The position numbers and the translations under genes are program-made. The notes below the pieces were generated by a model. The model saw only the letters and a list, made by a program, of their open reading frames with translations, ran no database searches and was not told the DNA's origin. A stretch of DNA of 12,147 bases from NCBI GenBank assembly GCA_020024055.1, contig JAHHUI010000038.1:1-12147 (forward strand). Reading direction: 5' to 3'. This document shows, one piece after another, positions 1 through 6,769 of the stretch. Within the stretch, counting starts at the first letter, position 1, and each line of letters begins with the position of its first letter. The stretch comes from Spirochaetaceae bacterium. Lineage in GTDB: Bacteria > Spirochaetota > Spirochaetia > WRBN01.

Positions 1-72
1 TCGAATCTCCTCGATCCGACCCCCCTCACCAAGCGTATCTCTCTCCCCTTCCCTTTTCCTTCTATACAACAT
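1..72 (-). CDS. Possible 5' end of a leftward gene, partial
   Basis: An ATG at 70-72 on the minus strand opens a frame of 24 codons that stays open to the window edge. The product would begin MLYRRKREGERDTLGEGG and continue with a charged stretch; I recognise no family. Support comes from a promoter-like sequence 36 to 65 bp upstream pointing the same way. Against it, there is no convincing Shine-Dalgarno sequence at the usual distance. The purine-rich run on the minus strand at about 37-60 could instead be the ribosome site of a start further left. Treat it as a hint that a gene follows mglC, not as an established start. Confidence 0.3.
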   Translation of the reverse strand, partial: MLYRRKREGERDTLGEGGRIEEIR

Positions 73-107
73 TGCGCCCGGGTATCTACCTGAGCACAAC
101 AAAAATG

Positions 108-137
108 ATTTTACATTATACTCATATTTTGTGTCAA
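108..137 (-). promoter_or_regulatory. Putative sigma-70-type promoter, leftward, downstream of mglC
   Basis: On the minus strand a perfect TTGACA (132-137) is followed after 18 bp by TAAAAT (108-113). A TATAAT at 115-120 is also present but only 11 bp from the -35. Transcription would start near 101 and run towards the left edge. I see no terminator hairpin between the mglC stop codon and this site, so the next gene could be reached both by read-through and from this promoter. Confidence 0.45.
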
Positions 138-168
138 TAGCTTTCAGCATGTCTTTCTTAATTTTTTT

Positions 169-1191
169 CTACTTTTTAGCCACATATTTGCGAATATCCA
201 CCGCCACCGCTGCAATAATAATCGCACCCTTAATAATTTGCTGCCAATATGTGGAAACACCCAACACAACCAAGCCATTGTTCAAAACCTCAAAAATCAT
301 CACGCCAGTCACAATTCCGGCAATTGTGCCCACACCGCCATAGGTGGACACACCGCCAATGACACAGGCTGCAATGGCATCCAGTTCATAGCCGCTGCCT
401 GTATTATTAGTCGCGCTGCCCGTGCGCGCAGCCAGCATTGCCCCCGCCAGGCCATACAGCAAGCCCGCCACCGTATACACCATAATAAGATTTTTCCCCA
501 CATTCACACCGGCCACCGTCGCTGTATCGGGGTTTCCGCCAATGGCATACAGATTTTTGCCAAAAACTGTCTTATTAAGCATCAGCCAATATAAAAATGC
601 CGTGACGATCGCGATAATTACCAGCCAGGGCAAGACGGGCCCGACAAAGCTCAGCTGTGTAAAATCACTTCTCAATCCCCCAATAGGCTGGGCGCCCAAA
701 GGCGGACGATCAATATAAATACTGGAAAGGCCATACACCGCCACCATAGAACCCAAAGTGGCAATAAAGGGCGGCACGCTTAAAAAAGCAATCACCATGC
801 CATTAAACAACCCAATCAACAGGCCCACACTCATCGCGGCAAGAATGGGAATTAAAATGGGAAAATAAGGCAAATTCTCATACATACGATTGGCATAATC
901 AGGCCGCTGAATCAAGCTGGCCGCAATACAGGCTGTCAGGCCCACAACACGCCCAGCAGACAAATCTACCCCGCGGGTGATTAAGATCCCCCCGGCCCCA
1001 AGGGCAATAACAATGCGTACTGAGGAAATAATCAAAATACTGGTTAAATTATTCAGCCGAAGAAAATTAGGTTTCACAAACCCGACAAAAACTATTAAAA
1101 GCAGCAAAATGAGTAAAATTGTATGCTTGGAAATAAATCCCTTTACATCATAGCGGCCTAATAATTCTTTACATTTAAATGTCTGCTGCAT
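169..1191 (-). CDS. mglC: Galactose/glucose-type ABC transporter permease MglC
   Basis: This is the inner-membrane permease of a sugar ABC importer (BPD_transp_2 family, as in MglC/RbsC); as a homodimer it would form the channel served by MglA. The 340-residue product is the usual length. It has a cytoplasmic N-terminus, a first hydrophobic segment at about 24-39, and further membrane segments at about 51-72, 110-138, 184-204 and 236-255, with a hydrophobic C-terminal region. The cytoplasmic loop AIGGNPDTATVAGVNV (216-231) is the family's ATPase-contact motif, and the C-terminal signature ELDAIAACVIGGVSTYGG is at 269-286. The ATG start has AAGGAG seven bases upstream. The gene begins 14 bp after the mglA stop codon, so the two are cotranscribed and translated together. 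Family assignment is firm; the exact sugar cannot be read from the permease. Confidence 0.93.
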   Translation of the reverse strand: MQQTFKCKELLGRYDVKGFISKHTILLILLLLIVFVGFVKPNFLRLNNLTSILIISSVRIVIALGAGGILITRGVDLSAGRVVGLTACIAASLIQRPDYANRMYENLPYFPILIPILAAMSVGLLIGLFNGMVIAFLSVPPFIATLGSMVAVYGLSSIYIDRPPLGAQPIGGLRSDFTQLSFVGPVLPWLVIIAIVTAFLYWLMLNKTVFGKNLYAIGGNPDTATVAGVNVGKNLIMVYTVAGLLYGLAGAMLAARTGSATNNTGSGYELDAIAACVIGGVSTYGGVGTIAGIVTGVMIFEVLNNGLVVLGVSTYWQQIIKGAIIIAAVAVDIRKYVAKK

Positions 1192-1205
1192 TTCTCATCT
1201 CCTTA

Positions 1206-2708
1206 TCAAGAAGTAAATTGTACGGCTAATGACATAATCTTTTCCTGCGTAGCCTCCGCAGCATCAACAAATCCAGTCACCTTGCCCGAGCACATCACCA
1301 TTACACGATGAGACATGCCAATGAGCTCAGGCATTTCGCTGGAAATCATAATAATCGACTTTCCCTGTGCCACAAATTCCTTCATTAAAACATAGATCTC
1401 ATGCTTTGCGCCCACATCAATGCCGCGCGTGGGCTCATCTAAAATCAGAATATCAGGCTTCAGCATTAGCCATCGCCCCAGCAAAACCTTTTGCTGATTT
1501 CCTCCAGAAAGATTTCTAATCAATGTTGCAGCTGTGGGGGTTTTTATCCTCAGGCTGTCTATATAATGGCCCACATCCTTAGACATTCTGCGGTCGCTGA
1601 TATAGGCAAAAGGATTGGGATGAGAACAAAATTTAGAAATAATCATATTATTATGCACAGAAAGCACAGGAAAAATGCCCGTGGCACGCCGCTCCTCGGT
1701 GAGAAGTGCCAAGCCATTTTTCTTAGCATCAATAGGACTTTTAATCTGCACTTGATTATTCTTGATATAAATCTCGCCCCTGGAGACAGGACGCAGGCCA
1801 AACAAAGCCTCGACCAGTTCTGTCCTCCGAGCCCCAACCAAGCCGCCTAAGCCCAAAATCTCTCCCCGGTGCAGCTTAAAAGAAACCTCCTGAAAAGACT
1901 GCGGATCAGTGCTGGAAAAATCTTTCACTTCCAACAGCACTTCCTCGCCGGCTGGCTCAAGTGCCGGATACAATTCCTGAATATCACGCCCCACCATCAG
2001 CTGGATAATGCGCGATCTGGTCAGTTCTGCGGCAGGATATGTGCCCATATACGCCCCGTCTCGCATGATAGACACTTCATCAGAAATCCGCAGAATTTCA
2101 TCCATTTTATGTGAAATATAAATAATCACCACGCCCATATCTTTCAGGCGCTGAATCATGCCAAAAAGCTGCGCGATTTCATCATCTGCCAAAGAAGATG
2201 TCGGCTCGTCTAAAATCACCACTTTCGCCTTCATAGACACTGCCGTGGCAATAGACACCATCTGCATCTGTGAAGGGCTCAGCGTTCCCATAATGGCCTT
2301 GGGTGAAATCTGTATTTCCAGCTCATCAAACAATTTCTGTGTCTGATCATAGAGCTCTTTTTCATTAATAAAACCAAATTTTGACGCATAGCGCCCCAGC
2401 CAGATATTTTCCATCACGCTGCGGCGCGGAATGGGGTGCAATTCTTGCTGCACCATGGATATGCCATAATCCATTGCATGGCGGGCATTGCGAAACTGTA
2501 TAGCCTCTCCGTCTAAAATAATTCGGCCCTGATCAGGACGATACAGCCCGAAAAGGCATTTCATCAATGTCGACTTGCCGGCGCCGTTTTCGCCCATCAG
2601 GGCATGTACCTGTCCAAGCTTAAAGTCAATTGTGACATCATCAAGAGCTCTCACTCCCGGGAAATCTTTCGTTAGATTTTCCACTCTCAGCACGACAAAA
2701 TCACTCAC
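1206..2708 (-). CDS. mglA: Sugar ABC transporter ATP-binding protein MglA (two ATPase domains)
   Basis: This is the energising subunit of the mgl importer: two fused ABC ATPase domains on the cytoplasmic face of MglC. The 500-residue length is typical. Domain 1 has Walker A GENGAGKST (39-47), a relaxed signature LSPSQMQM (143-150), Walker B VVILDEPTS (163-171) and the H-loop histidine in IYISH (196-200). Domain 2 has the Walker A replaced by GLVGARRTE (289-297, no lysine at the usual position), a canonical LSGGNQQ signature (400-406), and Walker B ILILDEPTR (420-428). One degenerate and one canonical half is normal for MglA/RbsA/XylG proteins. The start is GTG; a strong GGGGGAGG lies eight bases upstream. 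It sits between SBP3 and mglC. The substrate is inferred from the MglB-like neighbours. Confidence 0.93.
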   Translation of the reverse strand: MSDFVVLRVENLTKDFPGVRALDDVTIDFKLGQVHALMGENGAGKSTLMKCLFGLYRPDQGRIILDGEAIQFRNARHAMDYGISMVQQELHPIPRRSVMENIWLGRYASKFGFINEKELYDQTQKLFDELEIQISPKAIMGTLSPSQMQMVSIATAVSMKAKVVILDEPTSSLADDEIAQLFGMIQRLKDMGVVIIYISHKMDEILRISDEVSIMRDGAYMGTYPAAELTRSRIIQLMVGRDIQELYPALEPAGEEVLLEVKDFSSTDPQSFQEVSFKLHRGEILGLGGLVGARRTELVEALFGLRPVSRGEIYIKNNQVQIKSPIDAKKNGLALLTEERRATGIFPVLSVHNNMIISKFCSHPNPFAYISDRRMSKDVGHYIDSLRIKTPTAATLIRNLSGGNQQKVLLGRWLMLKPDILILDEPTRGIDVGAKHEIYVLMKEFVAQGKSIIMISSEMPELIGMSHRVMVMCSGKVTGFVDAAEATQEKIMSLAVQFTS

Positions 2709-2743
2709 AAGCCACGCCTCCCCCTTTTGATACTCTGCCCATC

Positions 2744-2779
2744 ATGACCCTGGGACATAATATATTCCCCCAGGGTCAT
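2744..2779 (-). promoter_or_regulatory. Perfect 11-bp stem-loop between SBP3 and mglA
   Basis: ATGACCCTGGG (2744-2754) and its exact complement CCCAGGGTCAT (2769-2779) flank a 14-nt A+T-rich loop. The hairpin starts 12 bp after the SBP3 stop codon. On the transcribed strand no U-run follows, so it is not a standard intrinsic terminator. Its place between a binding-protein gene and the ATPase gene fits a 3' stabiliser or processing site that keeps binding-protein mRNA more abundant than mglAC mRNA, as is known for other binding-protein operons. The pairing is seen directly; the function is inferred. Confidence 0.7.
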
Positions 2780-2791
2780 CTCTTCATCAAA

Positions 2792-3841
2792 TTACTTGTT
2801 CATGAAATTGCGATAATTTTCACGTGTGACTTTCTGATAAGGCACCCAGACATAGCGCCCGGCAGACTGCCCGTCGGCAGAAGTTAAAGGCACGGCTATC
2901 GCTGCGGCAGGATCTGTGCCATTGGACAAAGCCACAGCAATATTCAGGGCATCGGTTCCCTGGCTTGCTGCATCATTAAGCACAGTTCCCAGTAAAGTCC
3001 CATTTTCCACAGCATCCAGGCCCGGGGCAGTGGCATCAATACCCACAACAGGCATAAATTTGCCATCTTTGCCAAAATATCCAGCCTGCTTCAATGCCTC
3101 AATGGCACCCAAAGCCATATCGTCATTATTCGCCAGCACAGCCTCAATACGATCGGGATAAGAAGTGAGCATGGCTGCCATCTTCTCTTGAGCACGGGCA
3201 CGATCCCACATAGCTGTATCACTCATCAATTCCTGGCCGCCCATGCCGCCATTTGCCTTGCTGGCAGCAAAGGTGTCTATATAGGCTTTGGTGCGCAGCA
3301 CGGCATCTTGATGCCCAGGCTCGCCGGTGAGCACGACATACTGAATCATGCCATCGCCGTTAAGATCGGCGGAAGGATTTTGCTTGAAATAATCTAAAAG
3401 AATCTCTACACTCATTGTGCCCGAATCGGCCGCGCGGGCGCCCACATAATAGACACGATCCCAGGAAGCAATATCTGCTTCTTCAGGTTCACGATTAATA
3501 AAAACAACAGGCACATCCTGAGCTTTGGCTTTCTGAATCAGCACAGCAGCAGCCGTACGATCCACAGGATTGATAATCAATGCATCCACGCCCTGGGTCA
3601 GGAAATTGTCCACAAGGTCATTTTGAACAGCCTGTTGATCTTGGCTGTCTTGTGTCAAGACCACAGCCTTGCCTTGCGCAGCTTTGTCGACAGCTCGACG
3701 CACACCAGACATAAACGTATTATCATATTTAAATACAGCAAAACCAATTTTCGGATTTCCCGATTCACCTTTCGGGCCCGAACACGCCAAGACAGATGCC
3801 ATAAGGAAGCTGCCCAGCACAATCCCATGTTTGAATTTCAT
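2792..3841 (-). CDS. mglB: MglB-like galactose/glucose-binding lipoprotein, paralogue 3 (SBP3)
   Basis: This is a periplasm-facing, lipid-anchored sugar receptor that would deliver ligand to MglC. The ATG at 3841 is chosen because it starts a clean signal peptide and has GGGGGAG just upstream; an in-frame ATG 66 bp further up would add an implausible leader. The 349-residue product has a lipobox ending SVLAC, with the lipidated cysteine at 20. It aligns readily with E. coli MglB: FKYDNTFMS (37-45), FINREP (114-119), calcium loop DLNGDGMIQ (159-167), GHQDAVLR (176-183), AMW (210-212), NND (238-240), GID (267-269) and VLND (287-290). From remembered E. coli contacts, His152, Asp154, Arg158, Trp183, Asp236 and Asn256 are all kept, while Asp14 is Asn41. 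Of the three paralogues it is the closest to a true glucose/galactose receptor, and it lies next to mglA. Confidence 0.9.
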   Translation of the reverse strand: MKFKHGIVLGSFLMASVLACSGPKGESGNPKIGFAVFKYDNTFMSGVRRAVDKAAQGKAVVLTQDSQDQQAVQNDLVDNFLTQGVDALIINPVDRTAAAVLIQKAKAQDVPVVFINREPEEADIASWDRVYYVGARAADSGTMSVEILLDYFKQNPSADLNGDGMIQYVVLTGEPGHQDAVLRTKAYIDTFAASKANGGMGGQELMSDTAMWDRARAQEKMAAMLTSYPDRIEAVLANNDDMALGAIEALKQAGYFGKDGKFMPVVGIDATAPGLDAVENGTLLGTVLNDAASQGTDALNIAVALSNGTDPAAAIAVPLTSADGQSAGRYVWVPYQKVTRENYRNFMNK

Positions 3842-3897
3842 AAATCTCCCCCTTAGTTTCTTTACCGGAAAATGATTTTTCCAGATAGGATACTTAC

Positions 3898-3926
3898 ACG
3901 ATAGCACGTGATTTTGTATCCCGCAA
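3898..3926 (-). promoter_or_regulatory. Weak internal promoter candidate ahead of SBP3
   Basis: On the minus strand TTGCGG (3921-3926) and TATCGT (3898-3903) are separated by exactly 17 bp, each matching four of six consensus bases. The 136-bp gap between SBP2 and SBP3 also contains a CACGTG palindrome within the spacer (3905-3910) and a small hairpin, GGAAAA/TTTTCC, at 3867-3882. An extra promoter here would raise SBP3, mglA and mglC independently of the first two binding proteins. Matches of this quality can arise by chance. Confidence 0.25.
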
Positions 3927-3977
3927 GAAAAATTATTTTAAGACACTCAAAGAAAGGGAAAGAAAATGTTATAGATA

Positions 3978-5024
3978 TTATCTTTTGATAAAGCCGCGAT
4001 AATTTTCGCGTGTAATTTTAATATATGGCACCCAGACATAACGTCCACTAGCACTGGTTCTACTGGCATTGGAAAAAGGCACAGACAAATCTGCTTGAGG
4101 GTCAAGGCCGCGGGCCAGGGCCAATATAATGGCCAAAGCATCAGTGTCTTGATCGACAGGATTATTCAACATTGTTGCCAGCAATGTACCCTCTTCAATG
4201 GCATCAATTGCTTCAGGGATTCCATCACTGCCAACAACAGGCATAAAAGGACCGTCCTCTGTAAAATAACCCTGTTCTTTCAGGGCATCGATGGCACCTA
4301 ATGCCATCTCGTCATTATTCGAGAGCACAGCCTCGATACGATTGGGCAAAGATTCCAGCATTTGTGTCATTTTTTCCTTGGCCAGATTGCGCTGCCACAT
4401 GGCGCTATCACGCATGAGTTCTTCACCACCCAGGCCGCCATCAGACTTGCTTTCTAAAAAAGCATCAGCATAAGCATGCGTGCGAAGTACTGTAGCCTGA
4501 TGTCCTGGTTCACCCATCAACACAACATATTGAACAATTCCATCACCGTTAAGATCCAAAGACGGATTATTTTTTATATAGTCTGTCAAAACCTCTACGC
4601 TCATGCGTCCAGCATCTGGGTCTAAAGAACCAACATAATACAGCTGATTCCACTCATTAATAACAGATTCTTCAGGTTCTCTATTGAGAAAAACCACGGG
4701 GATACGTCTTTGTTTTGCCATTTCGGCAATAATAGGACCACCGCTGCGATTGACCAGATTGACAATGATACCAGCTACACCCTGAACCATTAAAGTTTGT
4801 ACTTGATCATTTTGTTTATTCTGATCGCCTTCGGCATCATGACGCAGAAGCAAAACTTTGTCTGCGGCAATTTGTGACATAGTATCAGAGAGATATTTTA
4901 TATACGGGTCATTGTCATTATAACCAATATAGCCTACTTTCAGTTCATTGCTGGCTGCGCCGCCGCGGCCACAGGACAAAACAGCGGCACAAATAAAAAA
5001 TCCTGTTAACAATTTAATGCGCAT
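3978..5024 (-). CDS. MglB-like sugar-binding lipoprotein, paralogue 2 (SBP2)
   Basis: This is the second of three tandem periplasmic binding lipoproteins. The 348-residue product starts at an ATG preceded by AAGGGGAAGAG, has a short signal peptide and a lipobox AAVLSC with the lipidated cysteine at 18. MglB landmarks are present: FLNREPEE (112-119), calcium loop DLNGDGIVQ (157-165), AMW (208-210), NND (236-238), GSD (265-267) and MLNN (285-288). The ligand pocket differs from E. coli MglB: the segment equal to GHPDAEAR reads GHQATVLR (174-181), so the sugar-contacting Asp154 is Ala177, and the stacking Phe16 is Tyr41 in YNDNDPYIK. It is not obviously degenerate, since the frame is intact and other pocket residues are kept. 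It may therefore bind a different sugar or bind more weakly. It ends 136 bp before SBP3. Confidence 0.87.
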   Translation of the reverse strand: MRIKLLTGFFICAAVLSCGRGGAASNELKVGYIGYNDNDPYIKYLSDTMSQIAADKVLLLRHDAEGDQNKQNDQVQTLMVQGVAGIIVNLVNRSGGPIIAEMAKQRRIPVVFLNREPEESVINEWNQLYYVGSLDPDAGRMSVEVLTDYIKNNPSLDLNGDGIVQYVVLMGEPGHQATVLRTHAYADAFLESKSDGGLGGEELMRDSAMWQRNLAKEKMTQMLESLPNRIEAVLSNNDEMALGAIDALKEQGYFTEDGPFMPVVGSDGIPEAIDAIEEGTLLATMLNNPVDQDTDALAIILALARGLDPQADLSVPFSNASRTSASGRYVWVPYIKITRENYRGFIKR

Positions 5025-5104
5025 AAAAACTCTTCCCCTTCGCCATCTCTGTCATACAGTTCATATTTACAGATTGGCATATGTGCGCAAGGGTATCATC
5101 AGCA

Positions 5105-5125
5105 AAGCCTCCTGTCAAGAGGCTT
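5105..5125 (-). promoter_or_regulatory. Stem-loop enclosing the SBP1 stop codon, with an embedded TTGACA
   Basis: AAGCCTC (5105-5111) and GAGGCTT (5119-5125) form a perfect 7-bp stem; the seven-base loop holds the SBP1 TGA stop codon. On the minus strand only three T residues follow, so termination would be inefficient. The loop also contains TTGACA (5113-5118), followed at 17 bp by TACCCT, a poor -10. The element could be an mRNA end-stabiliser, a partial attenuator or a weak promoter for SBP2. The pairing is certain; the role is not. Confidence 0.45.
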
Positions 5126-6239
5126 CACTGTCTAAAGAGTTTGTATTTTGATCTTCATTTTTGCTTGCGTCTTCAAGAAATTGTTTTTCATTCTTCAGAT
5201 ATCCGCGATAGTTTTCTTTAGTCACCTTATGGTAAGGAACCCAGATATATCGCCCAGACCCCAGGCCGCTGACAGAAGTCAATTTCACCGAAGTATCGAT
5301 TGGCTTGCTTTTATTAGCCAGGGCCGTGGCAATGTACAAAGCGTCTACTCCCTGGCTGACAGTATCACTGAGCACAGTGCCTAGCATGACTCCCTGGGCA
5401 ATAGAAACCAAGGCTTCCTGAAGACCATCCACACCCACCACAGGAATGAACCTGTTGCCAGGGCCGAAATATCCGGCCTCTTTCAGGGCATCTATCGCAC
5501 CCAATGCCATCTCATCATTATTTGCCAGCACAGCTTCTATCCGGGTGCCAAATATGTCAATAATGTCTTTCATTTTTTCTCTGGCAATATTTCTGTCCCA
5601 GTCTGCCGTCACCCTGATCAGTTCTTGCCCCCCAATTCCTCTCCGGGAATCACTCTCATCAAAGACCTCTTTATAGGCCTGGGTGCGATAGACAGTGTCT
5701 TGATTCCCCAATTCTCCCATCAGCACTACATATTGAACCAACCCATCTGAATTACGGTCAGCATCTCTATGACTGGCAAAATAATCGATGATAATTTCAA
5801 CACTCATCCGCCCCGACTCCAGGGGCTTTGCCCCTACATAATAGGCCATGTTCCAGCCGGAAATAACAGACTCTTCAGGTTCTCTGTTAATGAAAACCAC
5901 CGGTATATTTTGGGCCTTAAGCACCTTTAGCATGGTCGTTCCTTCAGTTCTGTCTACAATATTAACAATGACTGATTTTGCCCCAAGGCTTGAGAGGCCA
6001 CTGGCCTGTTCCTGTTGCAGGTCTTGATTATTTTCTGCATCTTCGCTAATAACATTAGCGCGATCAACAGAGGCTTTTTTCACCACTTTCTCAATCATTT
6101 GTATAAACTTATCCTTCAAGTCATAGGCCAAAAATACCACCGTAGGTTTTTTCTCATTTTTTGTGGTTTCCGAAGTCTGACATCCAAACAAAAGTATTAA
6201 AGCTAATAAAATCATTAATCTTATCTGCTGAACACACAT
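5115..6239 (-). CDS. MglB-like sugar-binding lipoprotein, paralogue 1 (SBP1), first gene of the mgl operon
   Basis: This is the promoter-proximal and most divergent of the three binding proteins. The 374-residue product has a hydrophobic leader and lipobox ILLFGC with the lipidated cysteine at 20. The ATG at 6239 has AAGGAG only about one base away; an ATG eight codons later (6215) is an alternative, but it would lose Arg7 from the signal peptide. MglB landmarks: AYDLKDKF (38-45), FINREPEE (116-123), calcium loop DRNSDGLVQ (161-169), ADW (212-214), NND (240-242), GVD (269-271). Two pocket positions differ from E. coli MglB: His152 is Asn179 (GNQDTVYR) and Asn256 is Ser291 (VLSD). A charged tail of about 24 residues (351-374), rich in Glu, Asp and Asn, extends beyond the end of the other two. 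It probably has a shifted ligand preference. Confidence 0.86.
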   Translation of the reverse strand: MCVQQIRLMILLALILLFGCQTSETTKNEKKPTVVFLAYDLKDKFIQMIEKVVKKASVDRANVISEDAENNQDLQQEQASGLSSLGAKSVIVNIVDRTEGTTMLKVLKAQNIPVVFINREPEESVISGWNMAYYVGAKPLESGRMSVEIIIDYFASHRDADRNSDGLVQYVVLMGELGNQDTVYRTQAYKEVFDESDSRRGIGGQELIRVTADWDRNIAREKMKDIIDIFGTRIEAVLANNDEMALGAIDALKEAGYFGPGNRFIPVVGVDGLQEALVSIAQGVMLGTVLSDTVSQGVDALYIATALANKSKPIDTSVKLTSVSGLGSGRYIWVPYHKVTKENYRGYLKNEKQFLEDASKNEDQNTNSLDSEAS

Positions 6240-6259
6240 TCTCCTTTTTGAACCTCCGC

Positions 6260-6289
6260 ATGATATGATATAAAGTTAAAAAAATACAA
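6260..6289 (-). promoter_or_regulatory. Candidate promoter of the mgl operon, leftward
   Basis: On the minus strand TTGTAT (6284-6289) is followed after 18 bp by TATCAT (6260-6265), placing a start near 6253 and a leader of about 14 nt before the SBP1 ATG. A second TATCAT lies at 6265-6270. The surroundings are very A+T-rich, which favours chance matches. The position just upstream of the first gene of the operon supports it. Confidence 0.4.
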
Positions 6290-6311
6290 ATCTGAATTCA
6301 TTCGCCACTGG

Positions 6312-6344
6312 CATCAGTATGAATGTTAAGATAAGATACTGATG
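6312..6344. promoter_or_regulatory. Perfect 9-bp inverted repeat in the divergent intergenic region (candidate operator)
   Basis: CATCAGTAT (6312-6320) and ATACTGATG (6336-6344) are exact complements separated by 15 bp. The site lies 23 bp upstream of the leftward -35 and about 40 bp upstream of the rightward -35, so a bound regulator could act on either unit. It does not resemble the GalR/GalS operator. It has no U-tract, and no gene is converging on it, so a terminator is unlikely. The arm centres are 24 bp apart, a little over two helical turns. Confidence 0.45.
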
Positions 6345-6382
6345 TTTGCTCATAAATACGAGAGAAAGTTACTTTTGTTCGA

Positions 6383-6411
6383 TTGACAAAAAAAATGGTA
6401 TATAGTAAAAT
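6383..6411 (+). promoter_or_regulatory. Strong sigma-70-type promoter for the zinc-ribbon/prs unit
   Basis: A perfect TTGACA (6383-6388), a 17-bp spacer and TAAAAT (6406-6411). Transcription should begin near 6418, giving a leader of about 88 nt. No other promoter is clear before 9209, and no terminator hairpin follows the zinc-ribbon gene, so this probably drives that gene, prs and the FGGY kinase together. Confidence 0.7.
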
Positions 6412-6466
6412 CTTCAGTGGGGTTTATTGCTGTACATTAAGAAAAGCAGCCCCGCATCTAAAGACA

Positions 6467-6480
6467 GGCGCATATGCGCC
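6467..6480 (+). promoter_or_regulatory. 14-bp perfect palindrome / GC-clamped hairpin in the 5' leader
   Basis: GGCGCATATGCGCC is its own complement. In RNA it gives a five-pair GC-rich stem with an ATAT loop, ending seven bases before the TAGGAG ribosome site (6488-6493) of the zinc-ribbon gene. It could protect or tune the leader, or be a protein-binding site on DNA or RNA. Just upstream, GCTG (6429-6432) and CAGC (6447-6450), with flanking G and C runs, could form a second, bulged stem. Confidence 0.45.
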
Positions 6481-6505
6481 GAATATTTAGGAGTTATTTA
6501 TACCT

Positions 6506-6685
6506 ATGTCAAAAGCACATCGCGGTAAGGGTTTATTAGATCGAGTCTTCCGGGGGCGCGGAACATGCCCTGCCTGTAAAAGAACTGGCATTAAAATTAT
6601 TCACGAAGTGAGTGTGGATGAAAACAAGCATCTGGTGTGCAAAGAGTGCAACAAGGCCTTTGTCAGAGGAAAAATTTCTCTCTAA
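6506..6685 (+). CDS. Small four-cysteine zinc-ribbon protein, 59 aa
   Basis: A short, basic protein that I do not assign to a named family. It begins MSKAHRGKGLLDRVFRGRG and carries two CxxC knuckles, Cys21/Cys24 (CPAC) and Cys45/Cys48 (CKEC), 20 residues apart, which is the layout of a zinc ribbon. The Lys/Arg-rich N-terminus and C-terminus suggest contact with RNA, as in small ribosomal or ribosome-associated zinc-ribbon proteins. Translation is credible: TAGGAG lies 12 bases before the ATG (slightly long spacing), the gene has its own strong promoter, and the reading frame is clean. It is 84 bp from prs with no terminator between them, so the two are probably cotranscribed. I recall similar small proteins in treponemes but cannot name one with certainty. 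Confidence 0.8.
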   Translation: MSKAHRGKGLLDRVFRGRGTCPACKRTGIKIIHEVSVDENKHLVCKECNKAFVRGKISL

Positions 6686-6769
6686 TCTTACGACTTTCTC
6701 CTATTCAGATAATTAATTTAAATATTAAATTCCTCTCAACTTAATTTTTTCTGTTCAATGGGGTGCTGC

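Noticed and set aside
1..31. The first bases on the plus strand look like the 3' half of a tRNA (a TTCGAAT-type loop followed by a possible stem and a later CCA).
   Set aside because: No placement gives a proper T-loop, T-stem, acceptor and CCA together, the 5' half is outside the window, and an open coding frame on the other strand explains the stretch as well.
289..297. Missing Walker A lysine in the second MglA domain (protein residues 289-297) as a sign of a broken gene.
   Set aside because: A degenerate second-domain P-loop of the form GLVGAxRTE is normal in MglA/RbsA-type ATPases.
3842..3907. 22-residue upstream extension of SBP3 from an earlier ATG.
   Set aside because: It would bury the lipoprotein signal peptide inside the chain; the ATG at 3841 has a strong ribosome site and a proper leader.
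6686..6769. The A+T-rich, partly palindromic gap between the zinc-ribbon gene and prs as a terminator or promoter.
   Set aside because: No GC-rich stem with a U-run and no acceptable -35/-10 pair; read-through is more likely.
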